Numbered from the stretch's first letter, positions 16,317-24,919 are shown. The stretch: 64,000 nucleotides of DNA from CAZCAC01 sp964496575 (GCA_964496575.1 CAZCAC010000009.1:48200-112199), one strand, 5' to 3'. Notes: a model not told the origin generated them from the sequence alone. A program made the numbers and translations.

Positions 16317-17780
16317 ATGAACGGAAACGGACACCGAAGCCTCGTCCTCCTTCTCACCCTCCTCTCGCTCCTCCTCGCCGCCCCGCTCGCTCGGGCCCAG
16401 GAGGAGGTCTGGCAGAACGCGAGCTTCGCCAGTCGCCGGGGCGAGCTCGAGGCCGTCCTGATCGAGGATCTGGGGCGGCTCGCCGTCGAGAGCCGCAACG
16501 CGCGACTCTACGGAGAGTCCGATCGGCTCTGGGGTGTGGTCCTGATCCTCGACTCCGAAAACCGCGACGCGCGCCGGGCCTTGCGCTACCACAAGGTCCG
16601 CGGGGATCGCTGGGTGCAGGCGCGCGGCTACCAGATGCGCCGGAACCGCAACGACAAGGAGCTGCTCGAGTACCGCACCCGGATCACGCGGCGGCTGGAG
16701 AGCCATCGCAACTCGATGCTGATCCTGATCGACGCGTTTCGCGATTCGTTGGGCATGGCCGGAGTCGAGCTGGAGCTGGAGCGGCTCGCTTCGCTCATGC
16801 CCGACGACGCCGTCCTGCGCGGGGCGAGGGGAGAGGTGCTCGTCGAGGGGAAGTGGCTGCTCGAGGAATCGGAGATCGCGCGGAGACACCGTCGCTCCTT
16901 CCCCGCCCTGGCCGGCGCATGCCTGAGCAAGGCTCCGGAGCCGACCAAGGGTGAGATCCGGCCGGAGGAGCGGCAGCTGTCGATTCCCTGGAACGCCGCG
17001 CGGAAGACGAACCGGGTGCGCGTGGTCGGGACGACCGGTGATCCCGAAGCGTCTCACACCGCCCGGGTGACTCATGCGGTTGGTGACTTCTTCAAGTACG
17101 TCTTCGCGGTCGATCAACGATCGCGGGAGGACTACACCGTCTATCTCCTGGGGCAGGGAGAGGCGTGGCAGCTGATCGAGCAGTGGCGGGGCCTCTCCGA
17201 GTCGACTCGCGCGGGCTTGCGCTCGGCGGTCGGCGGCTGGCTCGGTGCGCCCAATCGACTCGCCGAGTGGAGCCCGAACCGCAATCGCCGTCTCGACGGC
17301 GCCGCGCGGCAGACGCTGGGGACGCTCCTGATGGATGCCTTCGGCATCGACGGCCGGAGCGGCTGGGCGTGGGAGGGCGTGGGGCTCTATCTGATCCACG
17401 GCCTGCTCGGCACGCGCTTGACCTGGTTCTTCGAGACGGAGGGGTACCAGCCGTCCTCGACCACGGGGTTGTGGATGAGGCTGCAGGACCCGGCGGTGAA
17501 CTGGTTCGCCGAGGCGCTGAGGTTGCTGGAGGGAGAGAACCCGCCGCGGCTCGTGTATCTCCTGGGTCGTGACGTCAACGCGATGCGCGAGGTGGACGTG
17601 CTCTACGCCTACGTGCTGGCCGCGTACCTGCTCGAGGGTCACCCGAAGAAGGCCCCGACGATCCTGCGCCGCGTCGGCAAGGGCGAGCACCCCTCGACGG
17701 TCTTCGAGGAGGAGCTCGGCTACACCGTGCCGACGATCGAGAAACGCCTGAAGCGCTGGTTGCACGAATCGCGGGAATAG
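16317..17780 (+). CDS. Exported protein of unknown function
   Basis: A 487-residue protein whose start (ATG 16317) opens a Sec signal peptide (LVLLLTLLSLLLAAPLARAQ). The mature part begins with helical, TPR-like sequence (ARLYGESDRLWGVVLILDSE at about residue 65) and a basic segment (RNDKELLEYRTRITRRLESH). From about residue 240 it resembles the scaffold of secreted metallopeptidase-like proteins, with WAWEGVGLYLIHGL near residue 345 where an active enzyme would have a His-Glu zinc motif; the His is missing, so I do not call it a protease. It is divergent from ada. The stop codon is the first part of the 17779-17905 repeat. Confidence 0.65.
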   Translation: MNGNGHRSLVLLLTLLSLLLAAPLARAQEEVWQNASFASRRGELEAVLIEDLGRLAVESRNARLYGESDRLWGVVLILDSENRDARRALRYHKVRGDRWVQARGYQMRRNRNDKELLEYRTRITRRLESHRNSMLILIDAFRDSLGMAGVELELERLASLMPDDAVLRGARGEVLVEGKWLLEESEIARRHRRSFPALAGACLSKAPEPTKGEIRPEERQLSIPWNAARKTNRVRVVGTTGDPEASHTARVTHAVGDFFKYVFAVDQRSREDYTVYLLGQGEAWQLIEQWRGLSESTRAGLRSAVGGWLGAPNRLAEWSPNRNRRLDGAARQTLGTLLMDAFGIDGRSGWAWEGVGLYLIHGLLGTRLTWFFETEGYQPSSTTGLWMRLQDPAVNWFAEALRLLEGENPPRLVYLLGRDVNAMREVDVLYAYVLAAYLLEGHPKKAPTILRRVGKGEHPSTVFEEELGYTVPTIEKRLKRWLHESRE

Positions 17781-17905
17781 CAGTACGGAGTCGCACTCTC
17801 GGTTGTGATTCGCGGGCAGTTTGGCGACTGGCAGTACAGGGTCGCACTCTCGGTTGTCAACGAACTGCCCGGGAATGACAACCGAGAGTGCGACTCCGTA
17901 CTGCT
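17779..17905. repeat. Large imperfect hairpin made of three copies of one repeat unit
   Basis: Bases 17779-17821 and 17863-17905 are inverted copies of each other over 43 bp with only two mismatches, the outer 28 bp being perfect. The 41-bp loop contains a third copy of the arm core (17831-17857) in the same direction as the left arm, differing at two positions. The element starts in the last codon of the exported-protein gene and ends 10 bp before the EamA start. The pattern (two direct units, one inverted) resembles REP/BIME elements. A solo core lies at 15026-15036. It could act as a terminator or leader structure, but there is no T-run. Confidence 0.75.
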
Positions 17906-17915
17906 ATCCTCCGGC

Positions 17916-18827
17916 ATGACCGACGCCGGAGACGACTCCAGGCGGGAGCTCCGGCGGGGGCACGCCGCGCTCATCGCGACGCAGCTGTGCTTCGGGCTCT
18001 TTCCGCTCTTCAGCATGTGGGCCTTCGCCGACGGCGGTTTCGCCCCGCGGGCGGTGGCCTTCTGGCGGATGACCTTCGGGGCGGTGGTGCTCGGGCTGAT
18101 CGCCTGGGGGCGCTACCGTGGGCGGGCCTGGGTCGGCGTGCGCGAGCTGCCGGTCTTGTTTCTGCTCTCGCTGCTCGGCGTGACCTTCAACCAGGTCTTC
18201 TACCTGACCGGGCTGGAGCGTTCGACGGTGAGCAACGCCGGGCTCCTGATGTGCCTCATCCCGGTGTTCACCTTCGTCATCGCCGGGCTCTTTCGCCAGG
18301 AGCGCTTCCAGACGATGCGCGCGGTGGGCGTGGCGTTGTCGCTGGGCGGCGCGGTCTTCTGGTGGTGGCAGGAGCGGCCCGACCTGGTCGACGAGTACGC
18401 CTTTGGCAACCTCCTGATCGCGATCAACACGCTGGCCTACGCCGCCTACCTGGTGATCTCTCGTCCGGTGGTGCAGCGAATCCCGCCGCTGGTGGCACTC
18501 GCCTGGATCTACTTCTTCGCCGCGCTGACCGCGCCGCTGATGGCGACCGGCGTCGATCTCTGGCCCGGCGAGGCGCCGCTACGCGTGTGGCTCTCGATGG
18601 CCTACGTGCTGGTCTTCGCAACCGTCATCGCCTACCTCCTCAACATCTATGCGCTGCGACGGCTGCGCGCCTCGACCGCCGCCGTCTACATCTACGTGCA
18701 GCCCCTGATCGCGGGTTCGTCGGGCGCGTTGTTCCGGGACGAGGAGCTCACCCCCGTCTTCTTCGGCGCCTCGACGTTGATCTTCGCGGGGATCTACCTG
18801 GTGTCGCGCAAGCCGCCGGCGGGTTGA
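17916..18827 (+). CDS. EamA/DMT-superfamily transporter
   Basis: A 303-residue inner-membrane protein with the ten-span, two-repeat design of the EamA (DUF6) drug/metabolite transporter family. The first repeat starts at HAALIATQLCFGLFPLFSMW and ends with GVALSLGGAVFWWW; the second starts at GNLLIAINTLAYAAYLVISR and ends with STLIFAGIYLVSRKP. Conserved marks are TGLERSTVSNAGLLMCLIPV in the first repeat and AVYIYVQPLIAGSSGALF in the second. These exporters handle amino acids, nucleosides or other metabolites; the substrate is not predictable here. The start follows the inverted repeat 17779-17905, which therefore lies in its leader or promoter. Confidence 0.88.
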   Translation: MTDAGDDSRRELRRGHAALIATQLCFGLFPLFSMWAFADGGFAPRAVAFWRMTFGAVVLGLIAWGRYRGRAWVGVRELPVLFLLSLLGVTFNQVFYLTGLERSTVSNAGLLMCLIPVFTFVIAGLFRQERFQTMRAVGVALSLGGAVFWWWQERPDLVDEYAFGNLLIAINTLAYAAYLVISRPVVQRIPPLVALAWIYFFAALTAPLMATGVDLWPGEAPLRVWLSMAYVLVFATVIAYLLNIYALRRLRASTAAVYIYVQPLIAGSSGALFRDEELTPVFFGASTLIFAGIYLVSRKPPAG

Positions 18828-18834
18828 GAGGGAG

Positions 18835-20211
18835 TCAGTCCGGCAGCCGTTCCAGCCACCCCGCGAGGCAGAGCTGGAAGAGGCGATTGGAGCGGGAGAG
18901 GTGCGGCCACGGTCCGCTCTCGGGGATCTCCATCCGGAGGCGGGGGCCTTTCAGCTTCGAGTAGAAGCGTCGCAGGTCGTCGTCGTGCCCGGCGATCAGC
19001 TTCTCGGCCTCCGGGATCTCTTCGCCGAGCGACCGGTCGCCGTGCAGCAGGAGGCAGGGGACCTTCAGGCGATCGGGAGAGACCATCTCCGGCGCGACCC
19101 GCGGATCGTCCCAGTCCACGGGAGGGATGCCCTTGCCGTGCTTGATCGTCTCGGCGAAGAAGGACTCGGGGATTCCCGGCTCGTAGGTCCCCGGCGCGAA
19201 GCGGGACAGGACGGTCTCGCGGGTGATCGACCGTTTGCTGGACTTGCCGGCATCACCGAAGGCCGCGCGAAGTCGAGCACGGACGAGGTCGCCTCGCCAG
19301 TCGAAGTCGTAGAGCACCACGCCGTTCAGGTGGTCGTGGCCGACCGCCTCGGCGTAGTATCCGGCGAGCAGCGCCCCCCAACCGGGCGCGACGAGGCTGA
19401 CGCGGTCGACGCCGCGCAGCTCCCGGATCCGGTCGATGATCCCCATCTCGGCGTGGTCCTCGATCGCCTTCGTCTCCGACCTGGACTCGAGAAGCGCGGC
19501 GAAGCCACACCCGGGCGGATCGACGGCGAAGACGTCGAAGCCGCGGCGCGCGAGGAAGTCCATCACCGAGTAGTCGGTGACCTGGAAGTCCCAGATCGCC
19601 CGCGCACGGAAGTGCAGGTCGGGCAGGAGCACGACCACGGGACGCTCCACGGCCGGTCTCTCCAGCTGCTCGGGCACGACCTTCTCCCAGAGCTCGAAGG
19701 TCTCCTTCCCCATCTCGACGGTGTGCAGCTCGCCGCGCGGTTCTCCGATGGACTGTAGCTTCGTCGCGTCCTCGACCAGCCCCTTGGACAGATCGTTCGG
19801 CACGGGGATGGCGAGGTTGTACTGCGCGATCTTCCACTGCTTGCCGACGCGGCGCAGCACTCCCGAGCCGCGGCACTCGCCGTAGCTCTCGTTCTGCAGG
19901 CGCTCGTCGAACCAGACGACCTTCTTCCCCGGCCCCAGTGCGAGGTGCCGCCCACTGGCGACGTAGGTCCACCCCTGGCCGGTACCGAAGTACGGCTCGG
20001 CAAATGCGCGAAAGGCCGCGACGTCCCAGCGCTCCCCGGCGTCGGTGCCGAGGAAGATCGCGCCCTCGGCGAAGTGACCGAAGTAGCGCTCGCCGTCCGC
20101 CCCCGCGGCGGCGTCGTGGAAGTCGTTCAGGACTGCTTCCGCGGCGAGGAGCGGATCGTCGGCCGCGCCCGGCGCGACGAAGAGCAAGAGCGAGAGCGTG
20201 GATAGCAGCAT
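18835..20211 (-). CDS. Exported SnoaL-like/alpha-beta-hydrolase fusion with altered nucleophile elbow
   Basis: A 458-residue exported protein with a signal peptide (MLLSTLSLLLFVAPGAAD). Residues about 22-150 form a SnoaL-like (NTF2-fold) domain: AVLNDFHDAAAGADGERYFG, GERWDVAAFRAF, GKQWKIAQYNLAIPVPN. Residues about 185-458 form an alpha/beta-hydrolase: PVVVLLPDLHFRARA, a nucleophile elbow at about residue 275, and a late His in SGPWPHLSRS (about residue 442). The elbow reads VAPGWGA, with Gly where the Ser of the usual GxSxG should be. Either it is not a classical hydrolase or the domain has become a binding module. It is convergent with the EamA gene, 7 bp apart. Confidence 0.72.
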   Translation of the reverse strand: MLLSTLSLLLFVAPGAADDPLLAAEAVLNDFHDAAAGADGERYFGHFAEGAIFLGTDAGERWDVAAFRAFAEPYFGTGQGWTYVASGRHLALGPGKKVVWFDERLQNESYGECRGSGVLRRVGKQWKIAQYNLAIPVPNDLSKGLVEDATKLQSIGEPRGELHTVEMGKETFELWEKVVPEQLERPAVERPVVVLLPDLHFRARAIWDFQVTDYSVMDFLARRGFDVFAVDPPGCGFAALLESRSETKAIEDHAEMGIIDRIRELRGVDRVSLVAPGWGALLAGYYAEAVGHDHLNGVVLYDFDWRGDLVRARLRAAFGDAGKSSKRSITRETVLSRFAPGTYEPGIPESFFAETIKHGKGIPPVDWDDPRVAPEMVSPDRLKVPCLLLHGDRSLGEEIPEAEKLIAGHDDDLRRFYSKLKGPRLRMEIPESGPWPHLSRSNRLFQLCLAGWLERLPD

Positions 20212-20281
20212 GAAACAGGGGGTCTCTGGTGGTCGAGGGGCAGTTTCGCTGCTGCTGATGATAACCGCGTCCCGCCTCCGA

Positions 20282-20310
20282 GTTGACGCTCCGGCGGAGG
20301 CCGCCTACGC
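20282..20310 (+). promoter_or_regulatory. Candidate sigma-70-type promoter for the C25-like peptidase gene
   Basis: TTGACG (20282-20287) and TACGCT (20305-20310) are separated by 17 bp, the best -35/-10 pair I found in the window. It would give a leader of about 150 nt before the ATG at 20467. Sequence-only call; GC-rich genomes produce such matches by chance. Confidence 0.4.
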
Positions 20311-20466
20311 TGGGTAACAGGAATCGAACCCCCACCGGCTGCACGGGGGATGCCGTGGAGAGAGTCCGCGGCGGACCGCAGCAGTGGGACGTCTTCCCCT
20401 TCCACCGGGTCGCGATCACCTCCGGAAGCCGAGTCATCGTCGCGAGCGAAGCTCGGGGAGGACCCC

Positions 20467-21327
20467 ATGCGACCTGTCAGCGCCCTCATCCTTCTCTGTA
20501 TCTGCTGGTTCGGTGCGTCCGCAGCCGCCGAAGGGAGCCACGGTGACGTTCGGTCGCTCTCCTGGGAGTTCCGCTCGCCGGAGTTCCAGGTCGCCGGGGT
20601 CGATGGCTCGAGCGGCACGATCCTCTTTTTCGAGAACCAGGATCATCAGAACCTGCCCTTCATCGACGGCTGCCGCACGCTGGCCGAGATCGAGAACAAC
20701 CTGATGAGCGGCTGGACGGTGACCCACTACAGCGAGCAGGTCGGGCTGCAGACCACCGACTACTCGAGCTGGCTGGCGCTGACCGATACGAACTTCGCGT
20801 TGAGGTGGCGCAACGGCCAGTACGGCATCGTGAACTGGGCGGGCCACGGTTCCTGCAGCGGGGTGTGGCGTGTCTGCTGGATGTGGGACGACGGCGACGG
20901 GATTCCGGAGACCGATGGCTCCGACGGGATGGCCTACAGTTCCTTCACCCACACGGCCTCGTCGCTCAACGACGACTACCCTTCGATCGTCTTCGCCATC
21001 TCGTGTCTGGTCGGCTACCCCGAGACCAACTCCACCGGCAACCTGGGCGTCGATCTCCTGACCAGACCCGGCTTCGGAGCGGCCGCCGGCGTCGTCTCCG
21101 CGAGTCGGCCGGCAGCGATCACGCGCGACTGGCCGGTGGTTCCGGGCGGCGCCGAGTCACACTGCTACGAGTTCAACGTGCAGCGGATCACCCACGGAAA
21201 GCCGCTCGGCGACGCGCTCTACGACGCAAAGACGCTGTGCCACCTGAACTACCCGATGGCTCACATCTACGAGTACCAGAACATCTACGACATGAACCTG
21301 TTCGGGGATCCGGCGATGGCGCCCTAG
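20467..21327 (+). CDS. Secreted C25-like (gingipain-type) cysteine peptidase domain protein
   Basis: A 286-residue exported protein. The ATG at 20467 follows GGGGAGGA and opens a signal peptide (LILLCICWFGASAAAEG). The rest matches the catalytic half of clan CD peptidases of family C25: NWAGHGSCSG with candidate catalytic His127, then IVFAISCLVGYPE with candidate Cys180, and YEFNVQRITHGKPLGDALYD near the end, a segment that closes C25 domains. Extracellular gingipain-type enzymes are larger; here no propeptide, Ig-like domain or sorting domain is visible, so this is a minimal version. Its TAG stop and the TAG of the convergent purF-like gene share the palindrome CTAG. Confidence 0.72.
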   Translation: MRPVSALILLCICWFGASAAAEGSHGDVRSLSWEFRSPEFQVAGVDGSSGTILFFENQDHQNLPFIDGCRTLAEIENNLMSGWTVTHYSEQVGLQTTDYSSWLALTDTNFALRWRNGQYGIVNWAGHGSCSGVWRVCWMWDDGDGIPETDGSDGMAYSSFTHTASSLNDDYPSIVFAISCLVGYPETNSTGNLGVDLLTRPGFGAAAGVVSASRPAAITRDWPVVPGGAESHCYEFNVQRITHGKPLGDALYDAKTLCHLNYPMAHIYEYQNIYDMNLFGDPAMAP

Positions 21328-22733
21328 GAGCAGCCCTCTTTTCCCGTCCAGCAGTAGGTGCAGAGGTCGTCGACCGGCATGCCGATCGCCTCGACCATGT
21401 CATTGAGATTCTGGTAGCGAAGCGAGGTCAACCCGAGCCGCTCGCGGATCCCCTCGACCATCGCCGCGTACTTCGGCGAGGAGGGGTCGGCGTACTCGGC
21501 GACGTCGCACGGCTTGCCGCCCTCCAGCTCCATCATCGACTTGCGCCCGGCGAGGTCGAGCTCCGACTTGGAGCGGGAGAAGTTGAGGAACTTGCAGCTG
21601 CACACCAGCGGCGGGCACGCGGGGCGCATGTGCACCTCCTTCGCGCCGAAGGCGAAGATGCGCTGGATCACGTCCTTGAGCTGCGTTCCGCGCACGATCG
21701 AGTCCTCGCAGAAGAGCAGGCGCTGCCCCTCGATCAGCTCGCGGATCGGGATCAGCTTCATCCGGGCGACCAGGTCGCGCACGCGCTGTTCCTGCGGCAT
21801 GAAGCTGCGCGGCCAGGTCGGGGTGTACTTGACGAACGGCCGGCGGTACGGCACCTGCGCCTCGGAGGCGTAGCCGATCGCGTGGCCGATCCCCGAGTCG
21901 GGAATACCCGCCACCAGGTCGACCTCGACGTCGTCGGCCCGCGCCAGCGCTTCGCCGCAGCGGTTGCGCGCCGCCTCGACGTTGATCCCCTCGTAGTTCG
22001 ATGCCGGATAGCCGTAGTAGATCCACAGGAAGGAGCAGATCTGCATCTCCTCACCGGGGGGCGAGACCGTCTCGATGCCGTCGGGGTCGATGCGCACGAT
22101 CTCCGCCGGCCCGAGCTCGCGCTCGACCTGGTAGCCGAGGTTGTGGAACGCGCACGTCTCCAGGGTCAGCGCGACGGCGCCCTCCTTGCGTCCCAGCACC
22201 ACCGGCGTGCGGCCGAGGCGGTCGCGGGAGGCGTAGACCTCGCTCTCGGTGAGCAGCAGCACCGAGCATGAGCCGCGCACCTTCTCGTGCACATTGCGCA
22301 GCCCGTCGACGATGGTCCGCTCCTGGTTGATCAGGCTGGCGACGATCTCGGTCTGGTTGAACTCCGCGCCCTTGAACTCGCTGAAGTGAGCGGCCTTCTG
22401 AGAGAGAACCTCCTCGGCGAGCGCGTCGAGGTTGTCGATCCGACCCACGGTGACCAGCGCGTAGGGCCCGTGGTGCGAAGCGATCAGGAGCGGCTGATCC
22501 TCGAAGTCACTGATCACTCCCAGTCCCATGCCGCCGTGGTAGCTCGCGAGGTTCCCCTCGAACTTGGTCCGGAAGGGCGTGTTGGTGATGTCGTGGATGT
22601 TGCGCCGGAAGCGCTCCGCGTTCTTGACCACCATCCCGCCGCGGCAGGTCCCCAGGTGGGAGTGGTAGTCCGTTCCGTAGAAGAGGTCCGCGACGCAATC
22701 GTCCTTGGAGACGACCCCGAAGAATCCGCCCAT
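21324..22733 (-). CDS. Amidophosphoribosyltransferase-like protein (PurF family, no N-terminal Cys nucleophile)
   Basis: A 469-residue cytoplasmic protein with the PurF architecture: N-terminal Ntn-type glutaminase domain (residues 1 to about 230) and a C-terminal phosphoribosyltransferase domain. The PRPP-binding loop is intact (LLFCEDSIVRGTQ, about residues 339-351). Canonical PurF begins Met-Cys-Gly, with Cys as glutaminase nucleophile; here the start reads MGGFFGVVSKDDCVADLFYG. This variant N-terminus is one I associate with a divergent PurF subgroup also seen in Bacteroidetes. Several Cys near the end (CPPLVCSCKF, CTYCWTGKEGC) could bind a metal cluster. It may use ammonia rather than glutamine, or serve another pathway. 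The start is fixed by GAGGGG about 9 bp upstream. Confidence 0.82.
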   Translation of the reverse strand: MGGFFGVVSKDDCVADLFYGTDYHSHLGTCRGGMVVKNAERFRRNIHDITNTPFRTKFEGNLASYHGGMGLGVISDFEDQPLLIASHHGPYALVTVGRIDNLDALAEEVLSQKAAHFSEFKGAEFNQTEIVASLINQERTIVDGLRNVHEKVRGSCSVLLLTESEVYASRDRLGRTPVVLGRKEGAVALTLETCAFHNLGYQVERELGPAEIVRIDPDGIETVSPPGEEMQICSFLWIYYGYPASNYEGINVEAARNRCGEALARADDVEVDLVAGIPDSGIGHAIGYASEAQVPYRRPFVKYTPTWPRSFMPQEQRVRDLVARMKLIPIRELIEGQRLLFCEDSIVRGTQLKDVIQRIFAFGAKEVHMRPACPPLVCSCKFLNFSRSKSELDLAGRKSMMELEGGKPCDVAEYADPSSPKYAAMVEGIRERLGLTSLRYQNLNDMVEAIGMPVDDLCTYCWTGKEGCS

Positions 22734-22941
22734 ATCCGTCAGCCCCTCTGGTGCATTGTCAGGTGGGAATCCAGCCTCCGCCGGCTCCCCGGTGCTCCGG
22801 CTCGGTCCGGGCCGAGCGCCGGCGTGAGTTCTGGATCCCGTTGTAGGCAACGCGGCCCGCCGCGAACACGAAGCTCGCCCCGAAACAGCGACCAGGCCCG
22901 GGATAGGGACGGCGTGGAGCCGGGGCGAGCCGGGTGGTGAT

Positions 22942-23034
22942 CGGGCGGAGAAGCGAGACGACCGCTTCGAGAACGACCCACTCTACCAAGACGCATTTCC
23001 CCGGCGGGGCCTTGCACGCTCCCCCACCTCGCCG
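22942..23034. repeat. Two-copy 93-bp intergenic element, copy 1 (candidate structured RNA)
   Basis: Matches 26860-26953 over its whole length: the first 46 bp share 33 positions, bases 22981-23000 are identical to 26899-26918, and the rest shows matching blocks (cttgc, ctcccccacc, cgccg). Several inverted repeats are kept in both copies with different bases, for example CGGCG/CGCCG (23002-23006 with 23030-23034) here against GGTGG/CCACC in copy 2. The strand is uncertain: on the minus strand it would lie about 210 bp upstream of the purF-like start. Confidence 0.45.
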
Positions 23035-23037
23035 CGT

Positions 23038-23048
23038 GATACGGAACC
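23038..23048 (+). repeat. Solo copy of the GATAC[C/G]GAACC dispersed repeat
   Basis: Exact gatacggaacc, continuing as agg, 66 bp beyond the stop codon of the HEAT gene. Together with the cluster at 24920-25043 it brackets that gene. Confidence 0.5.
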
Positions 23049-23114
23049 AGGCCTGCCCGTCCAGAACGAGAACGCGACCGTCAACCACTCCCACCGCTGT
23101 TCCTTACGAGTGAC

Positions 23115-24866
23115 TCAGCGCCCCTTCTCGTGGTCCTCGATCCGCCTCATCGCCCGCCTGGTGACTTTACGAATCTCTACATTCTCGTGCCCACGGAAGG
23201 TCCCCAGCAGCGGCAGGCTGGGACGCGCGTCGGCGCCGAGCTCACCCAGACAGGCGATGCACATCCCGCGAATCTCCAGGTCGATCGATTCGTCGCAGAG
23301 AAGCTCGACGTAGGTGAGCATCGCATCGGGCCCTTGTTGAACGAGCGCGGCGCCGGCCTCCAGGGTTCCCGCCTGGAAGGCACGCTTCAATGCTCTCTCG
23401 TAGAACGGGTCGCCGACGTCCTCGCGCCTCAGGAGGACGTTGACCGCACCGACGCGGACCGCCCCGTCGTCGTGACCGAGACACTCGACCAGGAGTTCCC
23501 TCCCCCCGGGATGCGCGTCCGCGAGGAGAAGCCGTGCGGCCTGCTGGCGGACTCCTGGATCGGGATCCTCGGCGAGAACACGCGCGGGCTCTGACCACCC
23601 CTTCAAGCCTGCCCAGGCGAGATCGGTCGCGAACCTCGCGCCCTGCTCCCTGGCCCTTGAATCGCCGTGATCGAAGACCGTGACCAGGAGCCCCAGGGTT
23701 TCCGGCTCCAGTGGGGCGAAGCGGTACAGCGTCCACAGGGCGGCGTACCACACGCGACGGCTCTTCGAGCGAAGGGGCGATGCCAGCCAATCGGTGGTGC
23801 GCTGCAGATCCGGGAGTATGGGGTCCCGACCCACCTCCGGAACCCATTCCCTCCTTCTCGAGTGATGGTAGGCGAGCCTGTCCCAGCGCGTGGACTCCGA
23901 TCCGAATCGTCCGCCGAAGAGCCCCTGGGGTTCCTTCACCACCCGCCTGGACGACGGCTCCTGCACGAACTCCCTCGAGAGGATGGCCTCGAAGTAGCTC
24001 TTCATCTGCGTCGGACGGGTGTCCTGCCGATGCAGACCCCAGAACGCCTGCATCGACACGTCCTCATCGGCGTCTTCGAGCAACGGCAGGAGGAGATCGA
24101 CGCTTCCCGGCACGACACCCGGGTCGAGCCCCAGCGCCCGCGCGCCCATCCTCCTCAAGATCGCGTGCTCGCTGCCGAGGAGGTCGTCGGCATCCTCGAC
24201 CGTGGCCGACTCTCCGAACCGCCCCCCCGTGAGCAGGCAGTGGACCATCCTCCTTCGCGCCGGATCGCCGATTTCGTTCACCACCTCGGGGACCTCGGCG
24301 GGGAGCAGGGGATGGGTCCACGCGACCAGCGCCAGCGCTTCCCAGGTCGCGGCTTCGAGTTCGGGACGCTCGAAGCCGCGGAGAATCTCCCCCACCTTCG
24401 GGAAACCGACGAGCGCCCACGCCCTCAGGATGCCCGGTGCGCACTCCACTCGCTCGAAGAGGGCTTTCAGCTCCTCGCTCGTCGCTCCGTCCATCTTGAC
24501 CAGCGCCAGCAGCGCGGCGGTTCGCCTGGCGGGATCCTCGACGGCTTCCAGGCAAGCGGGCTTCGCGTGCTCGGGCATCGCACAGAGAGCCGCCACGGCC
24601 GCCTCGCGGACCCGGTCATCGGCGTCCGACAGGCACCGGATCAGCGGTGGCACGCATCTCTCTGCTGCTTCGGTCCGGAGCGTGCCCAGCGTCTCGACCG
24701 CGCGCAGGCGTTCGATCGGGTCGGGACCCTGCAGTCGCTCGATCGACTTGACAATCAGTCTCTCGATCGATTCGGCAACCGGATCCTCCTGTTGCAGGGT
24801 GTTCGAAATGCCCACTCCTCGGAAGGCGAGCACGAGAGGAATGACGAGCAGGAGCGAGAGCCTCAT
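23115..24866 (-). CDS. Exported HEAT-repeat protein
   Basis: A 583-residue protein with an N-terminal signal or anchor (MRLSLLLVIPLVLAFRGVG); the ATG at 24866 is chosen for that reason, since the open frame upstream runs through the repeat cluster. Residues about 35-180 and 240-560 consist of HEAT-type helix pairs, seen as RLRAVETLGTLRTEAAERCV, VREAAVAALCAMPEHAKPAC, ILRRMGARALGLDPGVV, DADEDVSMQAFWGL, VRQQAARLLLADAHPGG and VRVGAVNVLLRREDV. The array probably forms a curved scaffold for protein-protein contacts at or beyond the inner membrane. No catalytic motif. The gene is flanked on both sides by GATAC[C/G]GAACC repeats. Confidence 0.8.
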   Translation of the reverse strand: MRLSLLLVIPLVLAFRGVGISNTLQQEDPVAESIERLIVKSIERLQGPDPIERLRAVETLGTLRTEAAERCVPPLIRCLSDADDRVREAAVAALCAMPEHAKPACLEAVEDPARRTAALLALVKMDGATSEELKALFERVECAPGILRAWALVGFPKVGEILRGFERPELEAATWEALALVAWTHPLLPAEVPEVVNEIGDPARRRMVHCLLTGGRFGESATVEDADDLLGSEHAILRRMGARALGLDPGVVPGSVDLLLPLLEDADEDVSMQAFWGLHRQDTRPTQMKSYFEAILSREFVQEPSSRRVVKEPQGLFGGRFGSESTRWDRLAYHHSRRREWVPEVGRDPILPDLQRTTDWLASPLRSKSRRVWYAALWTLYRFAPLEPETLGLLVTVFDHGDSRAREQGARFATDLAWAGLKGWSEPARVLAEDPDPGVRQQAARLLLADAHPGGRELLVECLGHDDGAVRVGAVNVLLRREDVGDPFYERALKRAFQAGTLEAGAALVQQGPDAMLTYVELLCDESIDLEIRGMCIACLGELGADARPSLPLLGTFRGHENVEIRKVTRRAMRRIEDHEKGR

Positions 24867-24919
24867 CTCCGGATTGTACCGGATGGGCGAGCGCGCGAGC
24901 CAGGTGACGAAGACCAGAG

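Larger units (their letters stand above)
22734..23114. other. Intergenic region carrying a conserved element and a solo repeat
   Basis: A 381-bp gap between the purF-like gene and the HEAT gene, both on the minus strand. It holds the 93-bp conserved element at 22942-23034 and the repeat core at 23038-23048. A 111-codon minus-strand ORF (22759-23094) crosses it, but I see no protein family in it. Confidence 0.6.

Noticed and set aside
16317..17780. Secreted zinc metallopeptidase
   Set aside because: WAWEGVGLYL resembles the E-G-x-x-x-Y part of gluzincin scaffolds, but the HExxH zinc motif is missing.
22759..23094. 111-codon minus-strand ORF upstream of the purF-like gene
   Set aside because: No recognisable domain, no ribosome binding site, and it coincides with the conserved element, whose identity is at base level rather than peptide level.
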